From Avoscillospira sp045652125 (GTDB taxonomy: Bacteria; Bacillota; Clostridia; Oscillospirales; Oscillospiraceae): a DNA stretch of 8,511 nt. The notes under the pieces were generated by a model. It worked only from the letters and a program-made list of their open reading frames with translations. It was not told the DNA's origin and searched no databases. Below are positions 1 through 6,763 of this stretch, piece after piece. Where the stretch lies: the NCBI GenBank assembly GCA_045652125.1, contig JAZRTT010000040.1, forward strand, positions 1 to 8,511, in the 5' to 3' direction. Every line of letters starts with the position of its first letter. Position 1 is the stretch's first letter. A program made the position numbers and the translations under genes.

Positions 1-839
1 CCAAGCCCTGCGAGGCTACCTCTGCTGAGGCATTCGCCGATCGCATCTTCTCCCTGACTCCCTCCGCTTCTTCCACCGCTGTTACCGAGGGCAAGGACAA
101 CACCTTCCAGATGTGCTTCATGGATCCCAACCAGGGCTCCGCTTCCGCTCAGTACATCTCCGACAAGTCCCTGGCTACCAAGGTTGCCGTGATTTGGGAG
201 AATGACGACGTTTATTCCAAGGGCATCCATGACACCTTCGCCGCCAAGGCTGCCGAGCTGGGCCTGGAGATCGTCTCCGACACCACCTTCGCCGACGGCA
301 ACGATACCGACTTCTCCGTGCAGCTGGCCGACGCTCAGTCCAACGGCGCTGATCTGGTCTTCCTGCCCATGTACTACGATGCTGCCTCTCTGATCCTGAC
401 CCAGGCCAACGCCGCCAACTACGACGCCAAGTTCTTCGGCGTGGACGGCATGGACGGCATCCTGACCGTGGAAGGCTTCGACACCTCTCTGGCCGAGGGC
501 GTCATCCTGCTGACCCCCTTCAACGCCGACGCTGAGGACGACGCCACCAAGAGCTTCGTCGCCAAGTACCAGGAGAAGTTCGGCGAGATCCCCAACCAGT
601 TCGCCGCTGACGGCTATGACTGCGTCTATGCCATCTACGAGGCCCTGAACAAGGCCGGCGCCACTGCCGATATGTCCGCCAGCGAACTGTGCGACCTGCT
701 GATCGCCCAGTTCACCAGCAGCGACTTCTCCTTCAACGGCCTGACCGGCGAAGGCATGTCCTGGGACGAGACCGGCGCTGTCTCCAAGAGCCCCAAGGGC
801 ATGGTCATCGAGAACGGCGTTTATGTCGGTTTGGACTAA
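1..839 (+). CDS. livJ: LivJ-type branched-chain amino acid binding protein, 3' part
   Basis: This is the extracytoplasmic substrate-binding protein of a hydrophobic amino acid ABC importer (type 1 periplasmic-binding fold). The frame is open from the window edge (first full codon at position 3) to TAA at 837-839, giving 278 visible residues. A full protein would have roughly 110-130 more at the N-terminus, including the lipoprotein signal, which lie outside the window. Family-like features are the stretch EGKDNTFQMCFMDPNQG that precedes the second lobe, a central AADGYDCVYAIYEAL, and a C-terminal GLTGEGMSWDETG followed by SKSPKGMVIENG. Identity rests on these plus the livHMGF genes directly downstream. 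Codons strongly favour C endings (gcc, gac, ggc, tcc), fitting high expression of the binding protein. The exact ligand (Leu/Ile/Val, another amino acid, or an amide) cannot be read from the sequence. An internal ATG at 111 is not the start, because homologous sequence continues upstream of it. Confidence 0.93.
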   Translation, partial: KPCEATSAEAFADRIFSLTPSASSTAVTEGKDNTFQMCFMDPNQGSASAQYISDKSLATKVAVIWENDDVYSKGIHDTFAAKAAELGLEIVSDTTFADGNDTDFSVQLADAQSNGADLVFLPMYYDAASLILTQANAANYDAKFFGVDGMDGILTVEGFDTSLAEGVILLTPFNADAEDDATKSFVAKYQEKFGEIPNQFAADGYDCVYAIYEALNKAGATADMSASELCDLLIAQFTSSDFSFNGLTGEGMSWDETGAVSKSPKGMVIENGVYVGLD

Positions 840-873
840 TTCCAAAATCAATCATAACTCTCTGTAAATGAAA

Positions 874-899
874 CGGGAGGGCTGAAATATGCCCTCCCG
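874..899 (+). terminator. GC-rich hairpin after livJ (attenuator or mRNA stabiliser)
   Basis: Perfect 9-bp inverted repeat CGGGAGGGC / GCCCTCCCG with an 8-base AT-rich loop (883-890), 35 bases after the livJ stop. The bases that follow (cttcggaatat) are not a T-tract. It is therefore more likely a partial terminator or a 3'-end barrier protecting livJ mRNA than a full stop. Such a hairpin would let livJ transcript accumulate above livHMGF, which is inferred rather than shown. Confidence 0.7.
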
Positions 900-916
900 C
901 TTCGGAATATATAAAT

Positions 917-973
917 GGGTCGTGGATGGTCGATGAAATTCGGCCCCATGCGTTCATCGCCGATCCATGACTC
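917..973 (+). promoter_or_regulatory. Long imperfect hairpin just upstream of livH
   Basis: Positions 917-937 and 953-973 are imperfect inverted repeats. Of 21 positions, 17 pair by Watson-Crick rules and one more as G-U; the core CGATGAA / TTCATCG pairs fully around a 15-base loop. The right arm ends six bases before the livH ribosome binding site and contains the ATG at 967, which is in frame with livH. The structure could slow ribosomes or ribonucleases, or bind a regulator. No known riboswitch is recognised. Confidence 0.5.
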
Positions 974-996
974 ATTTCGGAAAAGGTGTGAATTCC

Positions 997-1887
997 ATGA
1001 CATTCTTAAGCCATCTGATCAACGGAATCAGCTTGGGCAGTGTGTATGCCATTATCGCGCTGGGTTACACCATGGTCTACGGCATCGCAAAGATGCTGAA
1101 CTTCGCCCACGGCGATGTGATCATGATCGGTGCCTACGTCTGTTTCTTTGCTGTGGCCTCTTTCAACCTGCCTCCTGTGGTGGGCATTCTGCTGGCCATG
1201 GTCCTTTGTACGTTTTTGGGCATCGTCATCGAGCGGCTGGCCTATAAGCCTTTGCGGCAGGCACCCTCTCTGGCCGTGCTGATCACCGCCATCGGTGTCA
1301 GCTATTTCCTGCAGAACGGCGCCCAGCTTCTGTGGACAGCCAACAACAAAATGTTCCCCAGCTTTATGAATTTCGGCGGCAAGACCGGTCTGAGCCTTTT
1401 TGACGGTCAGCTGAACATCTCCTGGGTCACCGTCGTAACGGTTCTGGCCTGCGTGGTCATTATGGTGGCACTGACTCTGTTTACCGGAAAGAGCCGGATG
1501 GGCAAGGCCATGCGTGCCTGCTCTGAGGACAAGGGTGCTGCAGAGCTTATGGGCATCAACGTCAATACCACCATCTCTGTGACCTTTGCCATCGGTTCTG
1601 CGCTGGCGGCCATCGCAGGCGTTCTGCTCTGCTCCGCCTATCCCATTCTGGTGCCTACTACCGGTTCTATGCCCGGCATCAAAGCCTTTACCGCCGCCGT
1701 CTTTGGCGGAATCGGCTCTATTCCCGGTGCATTGCTTGGCGGTGTGCTTCTGGGTGTCATTGAGATCTTCGCTAAGGCCTATATCTCCACCCAGCTTTCC
1801 GACGCCATCGTGTTCGCCGTTCTGATCATTGTTCTGCTGGTCAAGCCTACGGGTCTTTTGGGCAAGCAGATCCGAGAGAAAGTGTAA
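997..1887 (+). CDS. livH: LivH-type branched-chain amino acid ABC transporter permease
   Basis: First membrane subunit of the importer, forming the translocation path with LivM. It is 296 residues, about the usual LivH length. It opens with the family hallmark LINGISLGSVYAIIALGYTM (8-27) and LNFAHGDVIMIGAY (34-47). The cytoplasmic coupling region lies around 166-186 (SRMGKAMRACSEDKGAAELMG), and a late glycine-rich segment FGGIGSIPGALLGGVLLG spans 236-253. Hydrophobic segments are spread along the chain, with about eight membrane helices expected. The start at ATG 997 is chosen because GGAAAAGGTG (979-988) lies about 8-9 bases upstream and the family N-terminus begins there. An in-frame ATG at 967 would add ten residues but lies in a hairpin arm without a good ribosome binding site. 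It is followed nine bases later by livM. Confidence 0.93.
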   Translation: MTFLSHLINGISLGSVYAIIALGYTMVYGIAKMLNFAHGDVIMIGAYVCFFAVASFNLPPVVGILLAMVLCTFLGIVIERLAYKPLRQAPSLAVLITAIGVSYFLQNGAQLLWTANNKMFPSFMNFGGKTGLSLFDGQLNISWVTVVTVLACVVIMVALTLFTGKSRMGKAMRACSEDKGAAELMGINVNTTISVTFAIGSALAAIAGVLLCSAYPILVPTTGSMPGIKAFTAAVFGGIGSIPGALLGGVLLGVIEIFAKAYISTQLSDAIVFAVLIIVLLVKPTGLLGKQIREKV

Positions 1888-1896
1888 GGTGACGGT

Positions 1897-2967
1897 ATGG
1901 GTAAGAAAACATTGGGTCTGACCAAGACCTCCCGCACCAATTATTTGACCTATCTGCTGGTCATCGTGGCCTATGTGATTTTGCAGACCATGAGCAACGG
2001 CGGGATGCTCTCCTCCTCTCTGAAGGGCCAGCTGGTCCCCATCTGTGCCTACGTGACGGTAGCTCTGGCACTAAACCTCTGTGTCGGTGTGTTGGGCGAA
2101 CTGTCTTTGGGTCATGCAGGTTTTATGTCCGTGGGTGCCTTCGCCGGCGCTGTGGTGGCCTCCGCACTGCGGGATTCCGTGACTTCCGACCCTGCCCGGC
2201 TGGTCATTGCGCTGGTCGTGGGCGTTGTGTTTGCCGGTCTGGCCGGCGTGGTGGTCGGTATTCCCGTTCTGCGGCTCAATGGCGACTATCTGGCCATTGT
2301 GACTCTGGCCTTCGGTGAGATCATCAAGTCCATCATTAACAACTTCTATATCGGTGTGGATGCCAGCGGCCTGCACACCAGCTTTGTCCAGAATACCATC
2401 ACCCTGGGCGAGGGTGGTCGGATGATCCTCTCCGGTCCCATGGGTATCCCCGGAATCCAGAAGATCTCCACCTTTACGGCAGGCTTCGTTCTGATTATGG
2501 TCACGTTGGTGGTCATCTTCCATCTGGTAAACAGCCGGTCCGGCCGAGCCATCATGGCCTTGCGGGACAACCGCATTGCTGCCGAAAGTGTGGGCATCCC
2601 CATCACCAAGTATAAAATGATGGCTTTTGTGACCTCTGCGGCGTTGGCCGGTGCTGCCGGTGCCCTGTTTGCTCTGGGTCAGAACACCATCACCGCTTCC
2701 AAGTTCGATTTCAACACCTCCATTTTGATCCTTGTTTTTGTGGTTCTTGGCGGTCAGGGTCGGATGTGGGGCTCCATTATCGCAGCTGCCGCACTGACGG
2801 TCCTGCCGGAGGTCCTGCGTGAGTTTGCCGATTACCGGATGCTGGTTTATGCCATTGTCCTCATCCTTGTGATGCTGCTGACCAATAACCCCACTTTGAA
2901 GAACTTCTTCGCCGGTCTTTTCGGCCGTGCCAAGGAAAATACGGAGAAAGGAGCCAAAGCGAAATGA
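1897..2967 (+). CDS. livM: LivM-type branched-chain amino acid ABC transporter permease
   Basis: Second membrane subunit of the Liv importer, 356 residues, within the LivM range. It carries the LivM signatures GELSLGHAGFMSVGAFAGA (67-85) and LRLNGDYLAIVTLAFGEI (125-142). The coupling helix region SGRAIMALRDNRIAAESVGI is at 215-234, and the late GGQGRMWGSIIAA segment is at 285-297. The N-terminal 15 residues are basic and polar, then hydrophobic helices begin; the last about 20 residues are lysine- and glutamate-rich and cytoplasmic. The ribosome binding site AAGGTG lies just ahead of ATG 1897 and overlaps the end of livH. The stop codon overlaps the livG start as ATGA, implying translational coupling so that permease and ATPase are made together. 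Confidence 0.94.
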   Translation: MGKKTLGLTKTSRTNYLTYLLVIVAYVILQTMSNGGMLSSSLKGQLVPICAYVTVALALNLCVGVLGELSLGHAGFMSVGAFAGAVVASALRDSVTSDPARLVIALVVGVVFAGLAGVVVGIPVLRLNGDYLAIVTLAFGEIIKSIINNFYIGVDASGLHTSFVQNTITLGEGGRMILSGPMGIPGIQKISTFTAGFVLIMVTLVVIFHLVNSRSGRAIMALRDNRIAAESVGIPITKYKMMAFVTSAALAGAAGALFALGQNTITASKFDFNTSILILVFVVLGGQGRMWGSIIAAAALTVLPEVLREFADYRMLVYAIVLILVMLLTNNPTLKNFFAGLFGRAKENTEKGAKAK

Positions 2968-3812
2968 GCAACACCGTAAAAGAGCCCACCAAGCTGGTTC
3001 CTGTTCCCAGTCGAAATAAGATTCCCGAACGTGATGTCGACAAGCACCCCATTCTGGAGTGCCGTCACTTAGGCATTGACTTCGGCGGCCTGACGGCTGT
3101 TAACGATCTGGATCTGGCCATCGGCCGGACGGAGATCGCCGGCCTCATCGGACCCAACGGTGCCGGCAAGACCACAGTTTTTAACCTTTTGACCAAGGTG
3201 TATCAGCCTACCCGCGGCACCATTCTGCTGGACGGCGTGGATACTCACACTATGAATACCACCCAGGTCAATCAGGCCGGTATCGCCCGTACCTTCCAAA
3301 ATATCCGATTGTTCAGCAATCTGTCTGTGGAGGACAACGTCAAGCTGGGTCTGCACAACCACATCAAGTACGGCATGTGGGAGGGCATCTTCCGCCTGCC
3401 TTCCTATTGGAAGGAAGAAAAGAAGGCCCACCAGCGGGCGCTGGAGCTTCTGTCCATTTTCGATATGCAGGATATGGCTGATGCCAAGGCCGGTTCTCTC
3501 CCTTACGGTGCCCAGCGCCGTCTGGTGATCGTCCGGGCTCTGGCTACGGAGCCCAAGCTCCTGCTTCTGGACGAGCCTGCTGCCGGCATGAACCCCTCGG
3601 AAACGGCAGAGCTGATGGAAAACATCGTGAAGATCCGCGATACTTTCAATATTGCCGTTTTGCTCATCGAGCATGATATGAGCCTGGTCATGGGCATCTG
3701 CGAAGGCATCTGCGTGCTGGACTTCGGTCAGACCATTGCCAAGGGAACGCCTGCTGAGATTCAGAACGATCCCCAGGTCATCAAGGCCTATTTGGGCGGC
3801 AGAAAGGAGTGA
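2964..3812 (+). CDS. livG: LivG-type ABC transporter ATP-binding protein
   Basis: One of the two cytoplasmic ATPases that drive the importer, 282 residues. Motifs in order: Walker A GPNGAGKT (63-70), Q-loop glutamine 112 in TFQN, signature LPYGAQRR (179-186) in place of the canonical LSGGQ, Walker B LLLLDEP (199-205) with catalytic Glu204, and switch His237 in IEHDMS. LPYGxQ-type signatures are usual for LivG. The ABC core starts near residue 30 (ILECRHLGIDFGG), so the first about 28 residues, rich in Pro, Lys and Arg, form an N-terminal extension. That makes the protein somewhat longer than the roughly 255-residue E. coli type. The start ATG 2964 overlaps the livM stop, with AAAGGAG at about 2946-2952 upstream. 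Confidence 0.94.
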   Translation: MSNTVKEPTKLVPVPSRNKIPERDVDKHPILECRHLGIDFGGLTAVNDLDLAIGRTEIAGLIGPNGAGKTTVFNLLTKVYQPTRGTILLDGVDTHTMNTTQVNQAGIARTFQNIRLFSNLSVEDNVKLGLHNHIKYGMWEGIFRLPSYWKEEKKAHQRALELLSIFDMQDMADAKAGSLPYGAQRRLVIVRALATEPKLLLLDEPAAGMNPSETAELMENIVKIRDTFNIAVLLIEHDMSLVMGICEGICVLDFGQTIAKGTPAEIQNDPQVIKAYLGGRKE

Positions 3813-3817
3813 TGGCA

Positions 3818-4525
3818 GTGAGCACCATGCTGAAGGTCGATAACATCAACGTGTACTACGGTGCCATCCACGCCGTCAAAAACGTCTCCTTTGAGGTCAA
3901 TGAGGGCGAAGTGGTCACCCTGATCGGTGCCAACGGTGCCGGTAAATCCACTACCCTGAAGACGGTTTCCGGTATGCTCCGCACCAAGACCGGTTCCATA
4001 GAATTTATGGGAGAAAATATTAACCATGCCGAGGCTCACAAGCTGGTTTACAAGGGGCTTGCCCACGTTCCAGAGGGACGGCGGATCTTCCAGCAGATGA
4101 CCGTTTTGGAAAATCTGGAAATGGGCGCGTTTATCCACAAAAAACCGACCAAGGAAGAACTGGATGATATTTTTGAACGGTTCCCCAGACTGCTGGAGCG
4201 AAAAAATCAGGTGGCCGGTACTCTGTCCGGCGGCGAGCAGCAAATGCTGGCCATGGGCCGGGCTCTCATCTCCCATCCCAAGCTGCTGATGATGGATGAG
4301 CCCTCCATGGGTCTGGCCCCCATTCTGGTGGAACAGATCTTTGAGATTATCAAGGAGCTTCACAAGGCCGGCACCACCATTTTGCTGGTGGAACAGAACG
4401 CCGAAATGGCCTTGCAGGTTGCAGATCGTGCCTATGTGCTGGAATCCGGTACAGTTGCTTTGTCCGGTACCGGTGCAGAACTAATTGAATCCGATGCCAT
4501 TAAAAAGGCATATTTGGGCGGCTGA
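3818..4525 (+). CDS. livF: LivF-type ABC transporter ATP-binding protein
   Basis: Second ATPase of the importer, 235 residues from the GTG at 3818. Motifs: Walker A GANGAGKST (37-45), LSGGEQQ signature (136-142), Walker B LLMMDEP (156-162) with Glu161, and GLAP after it. The switch-histidine position holds Gln193 (LLVEQNAE) and the Q-loop region reads VPEGRRIF. Both are typical of LivF and imply that the two ATP sites are not equivalent. The start is uncertain. AGAAAGGAG (3801-3809) is 8 bases from GTG 3818 but only 2 bases from ATG 3812 (which overlaps the livG stop) and about 17 from ATG 3827. All candidates share the frame, and the family core begins at MLKVDNINVYYG. Confidence 0.93.
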   Translation: MSTMLKVDNINVYYGAIHAVKNVSFEVNEGEVVTLIGANGAGKSTTLKTVSGMLRTKTGSIEFMGENINHAEAHKLVYKGLAHVPEGRRIFQQMTVLENLEMGAFIHKKPTKEELDDIFERFPRLLERKNQVAGTLSGGEQQMLAMGRALISHPKLLMMDEPSMGLAPILVEQIFEIIKELHKAGTTILLVEQNAEMALQVADRAYVLESGTVALSGTGAELIESDAIKKAYLGG

Positions 4526-4528
4526 AAA

Positions 4529-4567
4529 CATAAAAATCAAGGGGCATTGTGCCCCTTGATTTTTATG
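4529..4567 (+). terminator. Intrinsic terminator of the liv operon, probably bidirectional
   Basis: Perfect 18-bp inverted repeat 4529-4546 / 4550-4567 with a 3-base loop. The GGGGCA/TGCCCC core is flanked by AAAAAT on the left and ATTTTT on the right, so each strand reads a GC stem with a T-run. It starts three bases after the livF stop. The hairpin ends two bases before the ribosome binding site of the next gene. Confidence 0.9.
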
Positions 4568-4568
4568 T

Positions 4569-4574
4569 GGGAGG
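4569..4574 (+). promoter_or_regulatory. Ribosome binding site fixing the M14 peptidase start
   Basis: GGGAGG, seven bases ahead of ATG 4582. It selects this ATG over the in-frame TTG at 4549, which falls in the terminator loop. Its closeness to the 18-bp hairpin means that RNA initiated inside livF would present the hairpin directly beside the site. Confidence 0.7.
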
Positions 4575-4581
4575 ACTGCCT

Positions 4582-5457
4582 ATGCCTGTGGTTACTTGGG
4601 AGCATCCAATGACATCCGCTTTGCAGCGGACATTTTCTCTTGGTTTGCAGAAGGCATTCCCTTGGCTAAGCAGTGAGGTTTTGATATGGACTTCCGGAGG
4701 CCGTCCTTTGGAATTGCTGCAGTTGGGCGATGGAAAGCGGCGGGTTTTGCTGACCGGAGGCCATCACGCCAACGAATCCATCACCTCTTTGCTGCTGTGG
4801 CGTATGCTGGAGGATTATTGCAGAGGATTGGAGAAAAACGGAAGCTTGTACGGGTTTTCCTGTCGTGGACTGTTTCGGCGCAGCACATTGTATCTGGTGC
4901 CTTTGGTCAACCCGGATGGTGCAGATTTAACAGCAGGCGCTGTTTCGGCAGAGGAAAGGGAGCTGGCAGAAACATTGGCGCAGCCGCAGATTCCGTTTCC
5001 CTGTGGATGGAAAGCCAACTTACAGGGGGTGGATCTGAACCTCAATTATCCGGCCCGTTGGGAGTTGGCCCGGGAAAAAAAGGCAAAAAGTCCAGGACCG
5101 AGAGATTTCCCCGGATTTGCCCCGTTGGATCAGCCGGAAACGGCAGCGTTGGCGGAGTTGGTCCGGAGAATCCAACCGGATGTTTTGGGTGCATGGCACA
5201 CACAGGGCGGGGAAATCTATGCAGAAGGGGATGACCGCCTTTCCCGGCTGCTGGCATATTATTCCGGTTATAACTGGGTTCCTGTTCCGGAGGAGAGTGC
5301 CAATGCGGGGTTGCGGGATTGGTTTGTGCAGGAATTTCATCGACCCGGCTTTACCATTGAAGCCGGTCGGGGAGAAAACCCGCTGCCGTTATCCATGCTG
5401 CCAAGGATGTATGAGGAAAATTTACCGATTTTTGTTTTGCTGCTCTCCGGGGTGTAA
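4582..5457 (+). CDS. M14 family zinc peptidase, gamma-D-glutamyl-diaminopimelate endopeptidase-like
   Basis: Predicted metallopeptidase of 291 residues. Zinc-binding HxxE is His62-Glu65 in TGGHHANES, the third zinc ligand is His206 in AWHTQGGEIY, and the catalytic glutamate is Glu260 in FTIEAGRGENPLP. The segment VNPDG (109-113) and GVDLNLNYPARWE (149-161) follow the M14 order. SPGPRDFPGFAPLDQPET (170-187) together with HTQGGEIY resembles the M14C branch (Bacillus ENP1/YqgT and related enzymes), which cuts gamma-D-Glu-diamino-acid bonds of peptidoglycan stem peptides. No signal peptide, membrane segment or LysM repeat is visible, so it probably acts in the cytoplasm on recycled muropeptides. 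The substrate is inferred from family resemblance; a general carboxypeptidase role is the alternative. It lies 14 bases after the liv terminator with no obvious promoter of its own in the gap. Codon use is less C-biased than in the liv genes. Confidence 0.82.
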   Translation: MPVVTWEHPMTSALQRTFSLGLQKAFPWLSSEVLIWTSGGRPLELLQLGDGKRRVLLTGGHHANESITSLLLWRMLEDYCRGLEKNGSLYGFSCRGLFRRSTLYLVPLVNPDGADLTAGAVSAEERELAETLAQPQIPFPCGWKANLQGVDLNLNYPARWELAREKKAKSPGPRDFPGFAPLDQPETAALAELVRRIQPDVLGAWHTQGGEIYAEGDDRLSRLLAYYSGYNWVPVPEESANAGLRDWFVQEFHRPGFTIEAGRGENPLPLSMLPRMYEENLPIFVLLLSGV

Positions 5458-5462
5458 AAAAA

Positions 5463-5492
5463 TTGGTTGTAGAATGGAATGTTTTGTATTAT
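5463..5492 (+). promoter_or_regulatory. Putative sigma-A promoter for the AI-2E family gene
   Basis: TTGGTT (5463-5468) and TATTAT (5487-5492) are separated by 18 bases in the AT-rich 73-base gap after the M14 gene. The -10 differs from TATAAT at one position. The start codon follows 38 bases later, preceded by AAAGGA at about 5517-5522. No terminator separates the M14 gene from this promoter. Confidence 0.5.
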
Positions 5493-5530
5493 CATAAAAG
5501 AAAACAGTTGATTCGGGAAAGGATGAGTTC

Positions 5531-6673
5531 ATGAAGCTGAACTGGAAAACATGCCTGAAGATTGCCGTCAGTGCATTTGCCCTTTATCTGTGTATATACT
5601 ATTGGCCTGCGGCATCTGTACTGTTGGGGACACTTCTCAGCGCAGCAGCACCTTTGGTTGTGGGTGCAATGATCGCCTATGTGCTGAATATTTTGATGGT
5701 TGCCTATGAGCGGCACTTTTTTCCAAAAAGCAGCAAGAAACGGGTGATACGGCTGCGCAGACCTTTGTGCATGACAGCGGCGATTGTGACATTGATTGCA
5801 ATTATTGCTCTGGTGATCGGTTTGGTTCTGCCGCAGCTTACTTCGTGCTTCAAGCTGATCATTGCCGAGCTGCCGGATTTCCTGCGGTATACTACAGAGA
5901 AAATTGCACAGTGGGATTTTGTGCCGCCGGAGGTGGTCTCCTCTCTGCGGAATATAGACTGGCAGTCCCGGATTGGAGAAATTCTGAAGGTTGTGACTTC
6001 CGGGTTGGGCAGCGTAGTGGATGTAGTGTATAAAACCGTAACATCTTTGGCTTCCGGAATCATCACGGGCTTCTTGGGTCTGGTGTTCTCTCTGTATTTG
6101 CTTATGGGAAAAGAAAGAATCAAGGGACAGATGCACCGTACCATGCTTCATTTCCTGCCGGGAAAGGTCTGCAGAACGATTGAACATGTGGCTGCTGTGG
6201 TCCATGACTGTTTCCATCGGTATATTGTGGGGCAGTGTACGGAAGCGGTCATTTTGGGAATGCTGTGCACAGTCGGTATGAGTGTGCTTCGGCTGCCCTA
6301 TGCCACCATGATCGGTGCCCTGATCGCCTTTACGGCATTGGTTCCCATTGCCGGTGCCTATATCGGTGCCATTGTGGGTGCATTTCTGATTCTGATGGTA
6401 TCGCCCATTCAAGCGCTGACTTTCCTGATCTTTATTGTGGTGCTGCAGCAGTTGGAAGGCAATCTCATCTACCCCAAGGTGGTGGGTGACTCTTTGGGAC
6501 TGCCGGGGATTTGGGTATTGGCTGCAGTTACAGTAGGCGGCGGCGTGATGGGAATTTTGGGGATGCTTCTGGGTGTGCCCCTGGTGGCTGCTGTCTATCG
6601 GCTGATGAAAGAGCGGGTCAACAAGGATATTCCAAAGGCAGAAGAAACATCGAAACAAACAGAAACCAAATGA
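5531..6673 (+). CDS. AI-2E family transporter (YtvI/PerM-like multi-pass membrane protein)
   Basis: Membrane protein of 380 residues with the layout of the AI-2E (TqsA/YtvI/PerM) family. There are hydrophobic segments near 10-57 (probably two helices) and 80-103, then a largely extracytoplasmic amphipathic stretch (about 104-165), then further helices around 166-192, 236-262, 263-292, 294-306 and 326-356. Family marks are VPIAGAYIGAIVGAFLI (271-287), QQLEGNLIYPKVVGDSLGLP (306-325) and GVPLVAAVY (348-356). The C-terminal about 20 residues are charged and cytoplasmic. Members have been linked to autoinducer-2 export, Na+/H+ exchange and undefined metabolite efflux, so the substrate cannot be named here. 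The start at ATG 5531 has a good ribosome binding site. The gene likely forms its own unit, with a promoter upstream and a terminator immediately downstream. Confidence 0.88.
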   Translation: MKLNWKTCLKIAVSAFALYLCIYYWPAASVLLGTLLSAAAPLVVGAMIAYVLNILMVAYERHFFPKSSKKRVIRLRRPLCMTAAIVTLIAIIALVIGLVLPQLTSCFKLIIAELPDFLRYTTEKIAQWDFVPPEVVSSLRNIDWQSRIGEILKVVTSGLGSVVDVVYKTVTSLASGIITGFLGLVFSLYLLMGKERIKGQMHRTMLHFLPGKVCRTIEHVAAVVHDCFHRYIVGQCTEAVILGMLCTVGMSVLRLPYATMIGALIAFTALVPIAGAYIGAIVGAFLILMVSPIQALTFLIFIVVLQQLEGNLIYPKVVGDSLGLPGIWVLAAVTVGGGVMGILGMLLGVPLVAAVYRLMKERVNKDIPKAEETSKQTETK

Positions 6674-6707
6674 AAATCTGCCGCCCGCAAGGGCGGCAGA
6701 TTTTTTT
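6673..6707 (+). terminator. Intrinsic terminator with GCAA tetraloop, shared by convergent genes
   Basis: Perfect 14-bp stem 6673-6686 / 6691-6704 closed by a GCAA (GNRA) tetraloop, followed by more T's to 6707. It begins on the last base of the AI-2E stop codon. On the - strand it lies about 57 bases after the M20 stop and carries a shorter T-rich tail (ttttcattt), so it probably stops both genes. Confidence 0.9.
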
Positions 6708-6763
6708 GCAGGGACAGGGATAAAATGAGATCTTACCGCAGGGCGGTGACGCAGTATGGGACC

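Noticed and set aside
967..996. Upstream ATG 967 as the livH start
   Set aside because: It lies in a hairpin arm without a ribosome binding site, while ATG 997 has one and matches the family N-terminus.
2071..2523. - strand open frame of 150 codons opposite livM
   Set aside because: His/Gly/Gln-rich composition typical of an antisense reading of permease codons; livM is unambiguous on the + strand.
3069..3674. - strand open frame of about 200 codons opposite livG
   Set aside because: It is the antisense of well-conserved ABC motifs, with no ribosome binding site and no recognisable domain.
5492..6658. Long - strand open frame (388 codons) opposite the AI-2E gene
   Set aside because: Its translation is rich in His, Gln, Asn and Cys with no recognisable domain, and it is the antisense shadow of a clear membrane protein gene.
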